From an uncultured Saprospiraceae bacterium (GTDB lineage Bacteria > Bacteroidota > Bacteroidia > Chitinophagales > Saprospiraceae): a stretch of DNA of 17,726 bases. A program made the translations under genes and the position numbers. Position 1 is the stretch's first letter; each line of letters starts with the position of its first letter. The stretch covers positions 1 to 17,726 of the forward strand of contig CALHKJ010000146.1 of assembly GCA_938033975.1 (NCBI GenBank), read 5' to 3'. Shown piece after piece: positions 7,044-15,109 of this stretch. The notes beneath the pieces were generated by a model, which searched no databases, was not told the DNA's origin, and worked only from the letters and a program-made list of their open reading frames with translations.

Positions 7044-8696
7044 TTAATGCAAATAAAATTCAGGCATATTCATCATTGTTCTTATAAGCAACTTTAGTTT
7101 GCTTTTTATGGATTCTTCTAAGCTCTCATTTCCACCTATGAAGTCCGAATATTCAGTTGCCCATTCGAAGTCAGGAAGTCCTGGGATAATGATGTTCTTT
7201 AAAGCATCGATCTGAGCTTGTGTAAGTGGCGAAGAGAAAATAATACTTGCTATTTCATTGATTAATTCATTGATGTCGTATGGGTTGTTTAGCGTTTCCG
7301 CAAATGCCAATTCGTCAATCTCAAGTCTGAATCCATTTCTATTATAACCGTTTACGAATTTATTGACTGCTGTCTGTCGTTTAGGTAAGGAAACTGCGTT
7401 GATCCACAACTTGTCATATTGAGGAGCTTGGTATAAGAAAGGCCATCCAGCAACAGAAGGTGCTCTGAATAGTCCCATTTGATTCTCTTCTAAGTTCACT
7501 TGAAAGTGACGATATATTTGGTGCTTTGTGATCAAGTCATCTGGCATAGCTAAGCCAAAAGTGTTAATGATTCTGAAAAAATGTTCTATTGGGTTTGTGA
7601 TCATGCATCCTCTTATCGATTCATCAAAAAAGAATTCACTTGAAATTAAAGTTTTGACTGCTTCCTTTATTTCATAGTTATTTTGAATAATAATTTGAGC
7701 CATTGGTTCGACAATATTAGCTTCAACTTCTGAATTGATGTCTGAATGGACAAACCATCTTATCAATTTCCTTGAAATATATCTCGCCACTTCATCCTTT
7801 GTAAGAATGATATCTATTACTCGTTTGTATTCGTTTTCTTCTTCGTTTGTAATTACGATATTGTCAAACCTATGCGAAAGTTGTTTGTCACCAGTGTCAT
7901 GTCTGGATTCTACATATTGTGATCTTGAAGGATCATGGATGTCATCAATAACATCTGGAGTATAGTGTCTCCATCCAGTAAGAGCACGAGCAATGGATGC
8001 AATATCATCTTCGGTATAATTGGTATAATCACCAGGGCCAGCAGCAGGTCCTTTTCCTATTGTGAAAAGCTCCAGCAGTTCTCTTGCATAATTTTCATTT
8101 GGGCCAAATCTTGAATTGGCAGTTCCATTTAAATATACTAACATAGCCGGATCAATAGTAATACCTTCAACAAGAGTTCTAAAATTCCCTAAGGCATTCA
8201 CTCTCAGGAGGTTCATGTATTTGTACATTCTTCTTCCAGTATTAGGTTTGAATACAACAAAATGATTGTGCCAAAAAAGAACCATTTTTTCGCGTATCGA
8301 CATTCCACTTTTATGCATCAAATCAAAATGCCATGTTCCAAGAGAAGTTTTCCTCCTAAAATTTAAGCTATCAATATTTGGTGTTTCTAAACTGTCTATC
8401 CAGGTTTCACCAAGAGGAACCAAGGGATCATTTTCAAATTCGATATAAACTGGAGGATCTGGTAAGGGCTGATCTGCGAATAGTGTGGTGATAGATCCTT
8501 GTAAACCTACACTAACTGAAAGATTTATCATAGCCTTATCAGGTCCAAAGCATGTCCGCCTTAAGAGATGGGCTGCTTCGCTGAAAGTCCAGGGCCCTTG
8601 ATATGGACTCAGTGAAATGGATGAGCTGCCAGTTGATTTGTTGCTTCTTGCCTTAGAATGACCAATCAAAGTAGCGATAGAATTTCTCCTGTTCAT
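7044..8696 (-). CDS. DUF1800 protein
   Basis: A 550-residue protein, normal length for the family. DUF1800 landmarks in order: 'EAAHLLRRTCFGP' (about 40-52), 'IREKMVLFWHNHFVV' (about 135-150), 'NENYARELLELFTIGKG' (about 205-220), 'DIASIARALTGW' and 'SRKLIRWFVH'. The N-terminus MNRRNSIATLIG resembles a Tat start but lacks the hydrophobic core that normally follows, so no export signal can be seen. Promoter at 8753-8784, leader of about 50 bases. First gene of the operon with DUF1501; the two families nearly always occur together and are thought to act jointly, but no activity is assigned. Confidence 0.9.
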   Translation of the reverse strand: MNRRNSIATLIGHSKARSNKSTGSSSISLSPYQGPWTFSEAAHLLRRTCFGPDKAMINLSVSVGLQGSITTLFADQPLPDPPVYIEFENDPLVPLGETWIDSLETPNIDSLNFRRKTSLGTWHFDLMHKSGMSIREKMVLFWHNHFVVFKPNTGRRMYKYMNLLRVNALGNFRTLVEGITIDPAMLVYLNGTANSRFGPNENYARELLELFTIGKGPAAGPGDYTNYTEDDIASIARALTGWRHYTPDVIDDIHDPSRSQYVESRHDTGDKQLSHRFDNIVITNEEENEYKRVIDIILTKDEVARYISRKLIRWFVHSDINSEVEANIVEPMAQIIIQNNYEIKEAVKTLISSEFFFDESIRGCMITNPIEHFFRIINTFGLAMPDDLITKHQIYRHFQVNLEENQMGLFRAPSVAGWPFLYQAPQYDKLWINAVSLPKRQTAVNKFVNGYNRNGFRLEIDELAFAETLNNPYDINELINEIASIIFSSPLTQAQIDALKNIIIPGLPDFEWATEYSDFIGGNESLEESIKSKLKLLIRTMMNMPEFYLH

Positions 8697-8752
8697 CTGA
8701 TAGAATTTGAATTAATCAACAAAAAAGGCTTGACCCTTTTTACATTCTATAC

Positions 8753-8784
8753 TAAAGTTAAATCAAATGTTGCAGGAAATACAA
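8753..8784 (-). promoter_or_regulatory. Promoter of the DUF1800-DUF1501 operon
   Basis: On the minus strand TTG (8784-8782) is followed after 21 bases by TAACTTTA (8760-8753), one base from TAnnTTTG. Start of transcription would be near 8747, about 50 bases before the ATG at 8696. Confidence 0.5.
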
Positions 8785-8796
8785 GGGTAAACCCTT
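8783..8796. promoter_or_regulatory. AAGGGT-AA-ACCCTT palindrome over the -33 element, possible operator
   Basis: AAGGGTAAACCCTT is a perfect six-base inverted repeat with a 2-base centre. It overlaps the TTG of the DUF1800 promoter, a position where bound protein would block or alter initiation. The function is inferred. Confidence 0.35.
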
Positions 8797-8976
8797 ATTG
8801 CTAATTGATTTACATTAAAATATTTATTTCAAATTTTGATTTTAAGCCTCGTTTTTATGCAATATTGCCTTGATAATTATCTAAGCACGACTACATTCAT
8901 TTAAACCCTAATAATTTTAGAATTTCCACTTTTTGAGGCTTACCTTAAATCATTCAATTGAATCAAAAGAACAACC

Positions 8977-9373
8977 ATGTTTAAGGCCTTTCTATATTTT
9001 ATTTGCCTCAGTTCCATTCTTGCCATCTGTTTCATTTACCCGACGAAGGAGAGGGTATACAAATAAGCACCACTGGAAAAAAGAATGCAACAGAGAGCAG
9101 AACAGGAGATATTGATGACAATGGGTCCTAGTTCAGGTCTCGTTCCTAAGGATACTCTATCCAAGGCAAATAAGCAGGTATTAAAAGATCTCGAGAATAA
9201 AGAAAAATCTGCAGGTGAATTATTATGGACAGAACGTGAGCCCGACAACTTTGCTGGTCGAATCAGAAAATCTGCAAATTGATCTATCCAATTTAGAAAA
9301 TGGAGTTTATCTATTAAGACTATTGGACAATAATCTAAAACAAGTATCAATACAAAGAATAATTAAGATCTAA
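8977..9373 (+). pseudogene. Remnant of a T9SS-sorted BNR/sortilin-type surface protein (nonsense codon plus large internal deletion)
   Basis: From ATG 8977 a signal peptide-like start (MFKAFLYFICLSSILAICFI) runs to a TAA at 9064. The same frame continues as 'EQEILMTMGPSSGLVPKDTL' and 'LLWTEREPDNFAGRIR', which resembles the conserved N-terminal region ('...DP.TG.VP...', 'WTERGPNN.GGRTR') of large Bacteroidota T9SS proteins with BNR/VPS10-like propellers, and stops at 9282. In the +1 frame the end 'ENLQIDLSNLENGVYLLRLL' to 'IQRIIKI' (stop 9371-9373) is the last third of a type A T9SS sorting domain. The several hundred residues expected between them are missing; the junction lies around 9262-9280. 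The whole therefore looks like an internally deleted, frame-shifted gene. The family call is from motif recognition. Confidence 0.7.
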
Positions 9374-9382
9374 TTCTATAGA

Positions 9383-11749
9383 TTACCTTCTTCTGCCTCC
9401 TGAGTATTGCATTGCTTCACCTTTGCCAAAGCCATAGCTGAAACCAAAGGTGATAAATCTTCCTCTTGCGCCAGTACTGAACAGATAGAAAGTTTGCTGA
9501 TCAACAGTTGTCTCTCTTACTGAACTTGCGAATATGTCTCTGACACTCATATTGAAGACACCTTTGCCATTTAAGATTTTATATCTCAAACCAAAATTGG
9601 CTCTGTAATTTGGAGAGATTCTACCTTGGATGGTTTGTTCTCTTGATTGGTAATTACCTGACAGTTCGAAGTCCAATTTCTTATTGACCTTAAATTTGCT
9701 TGTCAATTTTCCTGACCATTGGTCTGCGGTAAAGTCAAAAATTTGATCTCTGAAAGTACCTTCTCTTTTGAAGATATTGTAATTGGCATCTCCACTAATG
9801 GTCCATACCTTGTTAGGTGTATACTTGAAATTAAATTCAAGTCCAGTTGCTTTATTGGTTCCAATATTTTCAGGACGGAAAGTGTTTATATTATTTTCAA
9901 AAATTGATACTCTTTCGATCTTGTCAGTGGTAAATCTGTGATACACATTGAAGTTTAATGAGGTTTTGTCAAAGATAAAAATGCTCCCTACCTCATAGCT
10001 GTCTGTAAATTCCGGAAGTAGATTTGGGTTACCTACTCTTACACTAAAGTTATTTCTGATATTAAAAAATGGATTCAAGTCCCACAACCTTGGTCTGTAG
10101 ATTCTTCTTGAGTACCCTGCTTGTAAGGAAACATTATCTGAAACTTTGTAAGAAGTGTGTGCGCTTGGAAACAAGTTTGTAAAGTTAAGTGAATTGGGTT
10201 GCTGCGTGTTGACAAGAAAAGTTTGCAAGTCTGTATTTTCTACTCTCAGACCTAACTTCAATCCCCAAATGTCGCCTTCGTAAGATCCAGTTCCGTATAC
10301 TCCCAATACTTTTTGATCGTATTCAAAAGTATTGGTAAGGTTAACATCTGATACGAATACTCCATCGATTTCATTTTGTACTTCAAACTCATTGCTCACA
10401 TTGTTTACCAAATATTGTGCGCCTGTCTCAATGGTCCAAATTTCATCGATGGGTTTGGTGTAATCAAGATTAAAAGTATACTTACCTTCTTCAAAGACTG
10501 TTTCTGTCAATTGATCTGGTTGATTGCTAATACCAGAAGTAAAGTCATTTGTAAAAACAGACGATTGATCTTTACCGAAGTATCGACCTATCGCGCTGAA
10601 CAATAGTTGATGATCTTTATTATCAGTAAAATCTTTTTTGTATTGTAATTCGTATTGAAGTTTTGGATTGGTCGCTTCTGTAGTTTCAGTTCTTGTCCAT
10701 GCACTTGTTAAATCACTTCCATTGTAAAATGAAAATTCGTTTTCAGATGGTTGTGACTCAACTTCATAAGCATAACTACCTGATAAGGTGATTACGTTAA
10801 GAGGATTGATGTAATAATCCGTACCAAGGATTACATTATAAAATGTTTCATTTCTATATTCAATTCCTTCAGATCTTATCTCAATATCATTTATGATATC
10901 CCTGTTGATAGATTCACCAAATCTTGGTAATTCTCTATATCCAACACCCAGCTGAGTAAAGAGATTAAATTTATTAGATCTTCTATTCATGCTTAATCCT
11001 ACACTATGATTGTGTGGGATTCCTGTGTTGACAGAGATTGAACCATTCAAACCTTTCTTCTCATTTTTCTTCAAGACGATATTGATGATACCAGCCGTAC
11101 CTTCAGCCTCGTATTTTGCAGATGGATTTGTAATGACCTCTACTTTTTCAATCATATCGGCAGTGATGGTTCCCAAAGCATTTCCAGAATCCTCTGCCAG
11201 TACTGAAGGCTTGCCATTGATTAAAATTTGTACCCCTCCCGAACCTCTTAATGATACTTGACCTTCGATATTCACATTTACGGAAGGAACATTGTTAAGG
11301 ACTTCAAGTGCGCTTGCTCCAGTGGTAGAAAGATCTGTTCCTACATTGAATACTCTCTTATCAAGTTTGAATTCAGTCGTTGATTTTTCTGCGGTTACGA
11401 CCACCTCATCCAATCTTTGCGAATCCTCTCCTAAACTGATGTTTCCAAGATCAATGATCTTTCCATTAAAATCTATCTCCTCAATTCTCATATTGCTATA
11501 TCCAATAAAGCTTACTTCAACATAGAAGTTGACCTCAGTAGTCATCAATTCGAATTTACCACCATTTTCAGTAGTTGTTCCTGTTATGATTTTATCCGTT
11601 TCTTTTTCAGCAATCACAACAGTCGCATAGTCTATTGGCTGATTAGATGAGGCCTCTATTACGGTACCGATTATTTTGAAGCCAGGTGCCTGAGCGTTTG
11701 TAGTACTTACGCAAATGAGACTTATTAGAATCGAAAAAATGTACTTCAT
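9383..11749 (-). CDS. TonB-dependent-receptor-like outer-membrane protein (OMP_b-brl_3 family)
   Basis: A 788-residue protein starting at the ATG at 11749, which gives a clean signal peptide (MKYIFSILISLICVSTTNAQ). An in-frame ATG at 11878 would add 43 residues that are not signal-like and would start upstream of the promoter. Residues 24-105 form a carboxypeptidase-D regulatory-like Ig domain ('IGTVIEASSNQPIDYATVVI'). Residues 118-220 are the plug, with 'LDEVVVTAEKS', 'VSLRGSGGVQILINGKPSVL' and 'IEKVEVITNPSAKYEAEGTA'. The rest is a large barrel ending 'FGFSYGFGKGEAMQYSGGRRR'. It should import or bind a substrate at the outer membrane; no SusD partner is adjacent, so a carbohydrate role is not supported. 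The gene ends 9 bases from the convergent pseudogene. Confidence 0.9.
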   Translation of the reverse strand: MKYIFSILISLICVSTTNAQAPGFKIIGTVIEASSNQPIDYATVVIAEKETDKIITGTTTENGGKFELMTTEVNFYVEVSFIGYSNMRIEEIDFNGKIIDLGNISLGEDSQRLDEVVVTAEKSTTEFKLDKRVFNVGTDLSTTGASALEVLNNVPSVNVNIEGQVSLRGSGGVQILINGKPSVLAEDSGNALGTITADMIEKVEVITNPSAKYEAEGTAGIINIVLKKNEKKGLNGSISVNTGIPHNHSVGLSMNRRSNKFNLFTQLGVGYRELPRFGESINRDIINDIEIRSEGIEYRNETFYNVILGTDYYINPLNVITLSGSYAYEVESQPSENEFSFYNGSDLTSAWTRTETTEATNPKLQYELQYKKDFTDNKDHQLLFSAIGRYFGKDQSSVFTNDFTSGISNQPDQLTETVFEEGKYTFNLDYTKPIDEIWTIETGAQYLVNNVSNEFEVQNEIDGVFVSDVNLTNTFEYDQKVLGVYGTGSYEGDIWGLKLGLRVENTDLQTFLVNTQQPNSLNFTNLFPSAHTSYKVSDNVSLQAGYSRRIYRPRLWDLNPFFNIRNNFSVRVGNPNLLPEFTDSYEVGSIFIFDKTSLNFNVYHRFTTDKIERVSIFENNINTFRPENIGTNKATGLEFNFKYTPNKVWTISGDANYNIFKREGTFRDQIFDFTADQWSGKLTSKFKVNKKLDFELSGNYQSREQTIQGRISPNYRANFGLRYKILNGKGVFNMSVRDIFASSVRETTVDQQTFYLFSTGARGRFITFGFSYGFGKGEAMQYSGGRRR

Positions 11750-11772
11750 GTCTGTGTTTATCATTAGAAATG

Positions 11773-11804
11773 CAAAGATGAGTAGGGATGTGTGATAAAT
11801 GCAA
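11773..11804 (-). promoter_or_regulatory. Promoter of the outer-membrane receptor gene
   Basis: On the minus strand TTG (11804-11802) is followed after 21 bases by CATCTTTG (11780-11773), one base from TAnnTTTG. Transcription would begin near 11767, giving a leader of about 17 bases before the ATG at 11749. It has the same 21-base spacing as the DUF1800 promoter and supports the shorter start. Confidence 0.5.
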
Positions 11805-11850
11805 TTATTTTGGCGAATTGACGAGTTATTAACAAATGGAAGGGGAGATT

Positions 11851-11916
11851 GTTTTTGTGGCTTTTGTTTAAAAAGCAAGAATTCTTGCTGTTTAAAATGC
11901 CTAAGTCCACAAAAAC
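11851..11916. repeat. Compound inverted repeat (66 bp) between receptor and kinase genes
   Basis: The inner part, 11867-11896, is a 30-bp palindrome with a single mismatched pair: TTTAAA and TTTAAA flanking the perfect 16-base core AGCAAGAATTCTTGCT. The outer arms GTTTTTGTGG (11851-11860) and CCACAAAAAC (11907-11916) are exact reverse complements. No T-run follows, so it is not a typical terminator. It could be an operator, an RNA/DNA structural element or a MITE-like remnant. Confidence 0.8.
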
Positions 11917-11996
11917 CATTAGAAATCTTCTACTAAATATTAGAGTTTAAGCATAATACTTGCTTTTAGTACTCAATTTTTTCTTCAAATTTGTGC

Positions 11997-12004
11997 TATC
12001 TTTA
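11997..12004 (+). promoter_or_regulatory. Candidate -7 element of the kinase/regulator operon
   Basis: TATCTTTA is one base from TAnnTTTG and lies 21 bases before the ATG at 12026, a normal distance. No TTG is found at the matching -33 position, so the call is weak. Confidence 0.3.
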
Positions 12005-12025
12005 GATAAGTTCATTAACCCCAAA

Positions 12026-14140
12026 ATGACAAACCCACTTCTCAAATTGATTGGCATTGCTGCCATCTTGCTCGTTATAAGCAGCCCTGAATTAAAAGCT
12101 CAGCCCGAAGCTTTTTTGGAAAAAGGACATGAACTCTTTAAGCAAAAAGAGTTTGATAAGGCACTCAAAGAATTTGAGAAAGCCCATGACGCTTTTGAGG
12201 ATAAAAATATGTTTAAGGAGGCTGTTGAAAGCATGGAATTTATTGCCAAAGTATATATGCATCAGTATAAAACTGATAAGGCCATCGAGTACTATCATAA
12301 AATGGCCAAACTATCCAAAGAAAATAATTGGGAGGACATTTACAGCAGTGCGCTAAATTCTCTTTTGGTAATCAAGGAATTTAAATCAGAGTATGATTCA
12401 GTAGAAGTTTATGCAAGATTGATATTGAATTCAGAGGTGGAAGATTACAAAGGTCGATCAAATGCATATTTGAATTTAGGGAATGTGAAACGTCATAAGA
12501 TGCAATTTGATTCAGCTGAATTTTACATTCAAAAGGCTGTAGATATTGATAAGCTTCATCAAGATTCGTCAAGTCTTCCTTTTACCCTTATCGGCTTAGC
12601 AACTTTAAAAAGCGTAAAAGGACTTAATTCTGAAGCTTTGGATTTATGTATTGAAGCATCATCATGGTTAAGACCTGGTGAGGATGATTTCAAAAGGATT
12701 ACAATCTATAGAGAAATAGCTATTTACTTTCTAATCATTCGAAATATTCCAAAGGCAAAAGAATACATCAATGAATCTATAGAATTTGCTAAAAAGTTTA
12801 AAACCACCAATAACCTTGCATACTCATTAATGGAGAGAGCCTCTGTTTATGAAAAGGAGGAAAACTATGAGGAGGCTTTAAGAGATTACGAGCAAGTGCT
12901 TGAAATTCTGCAAGGAACAAAAACAAATTATGCTTTAGCTAGAGCAAATTTAGGTATTTGTAGATGCTATTTGTCAATGGATATTTTTGATACCTGTGAG
13001 CCTTTTCTCGAATCATATAAAGAGGTATCAAAAGACATTAAAAATGAAAAGTTAGACTTGAAATATAGCCTGATTAGCGCAGATCTTAATTTGAGTAAAA
13101 ATTCATTAGATCTTGCGAAAATTTATTTAGACCAATCTCAAACCAATCCTTCGCTAGAAAATAATGTCTATGCCCAACAAAGTTTACTAAACCTTAAAGC
13201 AGAATATTTCGAGAAAACGAATGATCCAGGAAAGGCCTTGGCTTACTACAAAAAATTCAAGCAAGTGCGTGACTCAATATATACTGTGACACAAAGTATT
13301 GCCATGAGTGAAATGGAATCAAGGTTCAATAAAAAGGAGAATGATTTAGAAATAGCCAAGCTCGAACTTAAGGATCACAAAAACCAGGTGCAGATCAACA
13401 AACAAAGAGCAGTGTTAATCTTAGGTGGCTTGATATTGTTTTGTTTATCCTATTTGATTTTTAGAATATTTTCTCAAAAGAAGCAAATTGAAAAGCAAAA
13501 CAATACCATCTCGCAATCACTTAAAGAAAAAGAATTATTGCTGAAAGAAATCCACCATCGAGTAAAAAACAATTTGCAAATAATTTCATCACTACTTTCA
13601 TTGCAAAGTCAATATATCGATGACCCTAATGTCAATAGTGCAATTCAGGAAGGCAGGAATAGGGTAAAGTCAATGTCCTTAATTCATCAAAATTTGTATC
13701 AGAAAGATAATCTGGCCGGAGTGCAGGTAAGGGAATATATGCTTAAGTTATTTCAGAATCTTTTTGACTCTTACAATATCGCTCCCAACAGAATTTCCTT
13801 AAAAACTGATATTGATCAAATTGACTTAGATATTGATACAATCATTCCTTTGGGTTTGGTCATCAATGAATTATTGACCAATGCCTTGAAATACGCTTTT
13901 CCAGATAAAAGAGAAGGAGAGATTAATTTGACTATAAAAGAAGAAGAGAATCAATTGTTGGTTGAAGTCAAAGACGATGGTGTTGGAATGGAAAATCCAG
14001 AAGAAATGTCTTCAAGCCAAAGTTTTGGTTTCGAATTGATAGAAGCTTTTCAGCAAAAACTTAATGCAGATTTAGAAATAGAAAGTTCTAATGGTACAAG
14101 GGTTTCATTGAAAATCAAAAACTACAAAAAGGTCGCTTAA
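12026..14140 (+). CDS. TPR-containing sensor histidine kinase (HisKA_2 type)
   Basis: A 704-residue protein. The start at 12026 gives a signal peptide (MTNPLLKLIGIAAILLVISS…LKAQ); an in-frame ATG at 11960 would add 22 residues and lies before the candidate promoter. Residues 25-430 are TPR repeats, predicted periplasmic, for example 'AFLEKGHELFKQKEFDKALKEFEKA'. One membrane helix lies at about 461-483, followed by a short coiled coil. The HisKA_2 box 'EIHHRVKNNLQIISSLLSLQ' has the probable phosphoacceptor at His510/511. HATPase motifs follow: N box 'VINELLTNALKYAFP', G1 'DDGVGM' (about 649-654) and G2 'SFGFELIEAF'. It overlaps the next gene by one base (TAATG) and surely phosphorylates that regulator. 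The signal is unknown. Confidence 0.92.
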   Translation: MTNPLLKLIGIAAILLVISSPELKAQPEAFLEKGHELFKQKEFDKALKEFEKAHDAFEDKNMFKEAVESMEFIAKVYMHQYKTDKAIEYYHKMAKLSKENNWEDIYSSALNSLLVIKEFKSEYDSVEVYARLILNSEVEDYKGRSNAYLNLGNVKRHKMQFDSAEFYIQKAVDIDKLHQDSSSLPFTLIGLATLKSVKGLNSEALDLCIEASSWLRPGEDDFKRITIYREIAIYFLIIRNIPKAKEYINESIEFAKKFKTTNNLAYSLMERASVYEKEENYEEALRDYEQVLEILQGTKTNYALARANLGICRCYLSMDIFDTCEPFLESYKEVSKDIKNEKLDLKYSLISADLNLSKNSLDLAKIYLDQSQTNPSLENNVYAQQSLLNLKAEYFEKTNDPGKALAYYKKFKQVRDSIYTVTQSIAMSEMESRFNKKENDLEIAKLELKDHKNQVQINKQRAVLILGGLILFCLSYLIFRIFSQKKQIEKQNNTISQSLKEKELLLKEIHHRVKNNLQIISSLLSLQSQYIDDPNVNSAIQEGRNRVKSMSLIHQNLYQKDNLAGVQVREYMLKLFQNLFDSYNIAPNRISLKTDIDQIDLDIDTIIPLGLVINELLTNALKYAFPDKREGEINLTIKEEENQLLVEVKDDGVGMENPEEMSSSQSFGFELIEAFQQKLNADLEIESSNGTRVSLKIKNYKKVA

Positions 14141-14763
14141 TGAATACAGGTGTATTACCTAAAATACTGGTTGTCGAAGACGAACCACTCATCGCTATGG
14201 ATATAAAGGGAATCCTAGGACGGAATGAATATGCCGTTGTAGGTGTAGCTCATGACAGTGAGGTAGCTCTGGATATGATCTATAATAGACAGCCCGATTT
14301 AATACTAATGGACATTAATATTGATGGACGAAGAGATGGTATTGAAGTAGCAGAAATAGTAAAAGAGAGGTACAATATTCCAGTAATTTATCTTACCTCC
14401 TATTCTGATGACGACACTTTGGAAAGAGCAGAAAAGACTCTGCCTTATGCTTATGTTGTTAAGCCATTTGAAGAAGGGCATCTAAAGTCTGCTGTCAAAA
14501 TTGCCTTGTTTAGTTTCAATTCAAATCTAGAGAATAGTAAAATTTCTGACAACTATCTCAGGTCAATAGCAAGCGAAGAAATAACAAAAAAAGAGATGGA
14601 AATTTTATTGCAAATATTGAAAGGTCTTAATACAGAACAAATTGCAAAAACCAATTTTGTTTCTGTCAATACTGTAAAGTTTCATCAAAAAAATCTTTAC
14701 AAAAAATATGGCGTGTCAGGAAAAACGGAACTAGTTTCTACCATTCTCAATCAATTCATGTAA
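14140..14763 (+). CDS. Response regulator, REC plus LuxR-type HTH
   Basis: A 207-residue protein. The receiver domain at residues 8-125 has the acidic pair Glu13/Asp14, phosphoacceptor Asp58 in 'LILMDIN', Thr86 in 'YLTSYSD' and Lys108 in 'VVKPF', so it is complete. Residues 143-207 are a LuxR-type helix-turn-helix: 'ITKKEMEILLQILKGLNTEQIAKTNFVSVNTVKFHQKNLYKKYGV'. Start and kinase stop overlap (TAATG), so the two are translationally coupled. Targets are not visible. The compound palindrome before the operon is one candidate site, since LuxR-type regulators bind dyads as dimers (inference). Confidence 0.93.
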   Translation: MNTGVLPKILVVEDEPLIAMDIKGILGRNEYAVVGVAHDSEVALDMIYNRQPDLILMDINIDGRRDGIEVAEIVKERYNIPVIYLTSYSDDDTLERAEKTLPYAYVVKPFEEGHLKSAVKIALFSFNSNLENSKISDNYLRSIASEEITKKEMEILLQILKGLNTEQIAKTNFVSVNTVKFHQKNLYKKYGVSGKTELVSTILNQFM

Positions 14764-15109
14764 GGGTTTACCGTGATGTTTTTCTCAGCTTCTTAACAAA
14801 AGCCCTAAAAACTATTCGAACGGATAGCAATCCTCATTTTGTATTCATAGATATTTGGGTAATTATCAACCTCAAAATTACTCCAATGAAAAAATTTCTC
14901 GAACATCTCTCAATTAAGATTTAGAATTCTAGATGTCCATTATTTTGGAAATAGTCTAGATGTCTATTCTTGATATCACGAAAAACAATTTCACTGATTA
15001 TACTAAGATCAGATTTTCAATATGTCTACATCATATTGATCAGCACTAGCTTATACAAATGAATGTGCTTCCATTTTTATAAATAACCCTTTAACGTAAA
15101 CATACAATT
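14764..15109. other. Intergenic spacer with a 27-bp-spaced direct repeat
   Basis: This 346-base AT-rich spacer between the response regulator and the S74 gene holds no gene I can support. TCTAGATGTCCATT (14928-14941) and TCTAGATGTCTATT (14955-14968) form a direct repeat with a 27-base period and one mismatch. No good TAnnTTTG element or strong terminator hairpin was found. Confidence 0.6.

Noticed and set aside
8952..8963. Perfect palindrome ATTCAATTGAAT before the pseudogene
   Set aside because: Twelve AT-rich bases; likely by chance and next to a dead gene.
9036..9350. Open frame on the minus strand opposite the pseudogene
   Set aside because: It is antisense to clear T9SS-type signatures on the plus strand and its translation shows no family-like features.
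9383..11749. SusC of a polysaccharide utilisation locus
   Set aside because: No SusD-like, glycoside hydrolase or sulfatase gene is adjacent.
11750..11878. Extended N-terminus of the receptor from the ATG at 11878
   Set aside because: The extra 43 residues are not signal-like, and the predicted promoter (11773-11804) lies inside them; MKYIF… at 11749 is a standard signal peptide.
11960..12025. Extended N-terminus of the kinase from the ATG at 11960
   Set aside because: It would place 22 residues ahead of a complete signal peptide and overlap the candidate -7 element.
14762..14808. Terminator after the response regulator (AGGG… with …CCCT)
   Set aside because: Pairing is short, needs a bulge and a long loop, and is not followed by a T-run.
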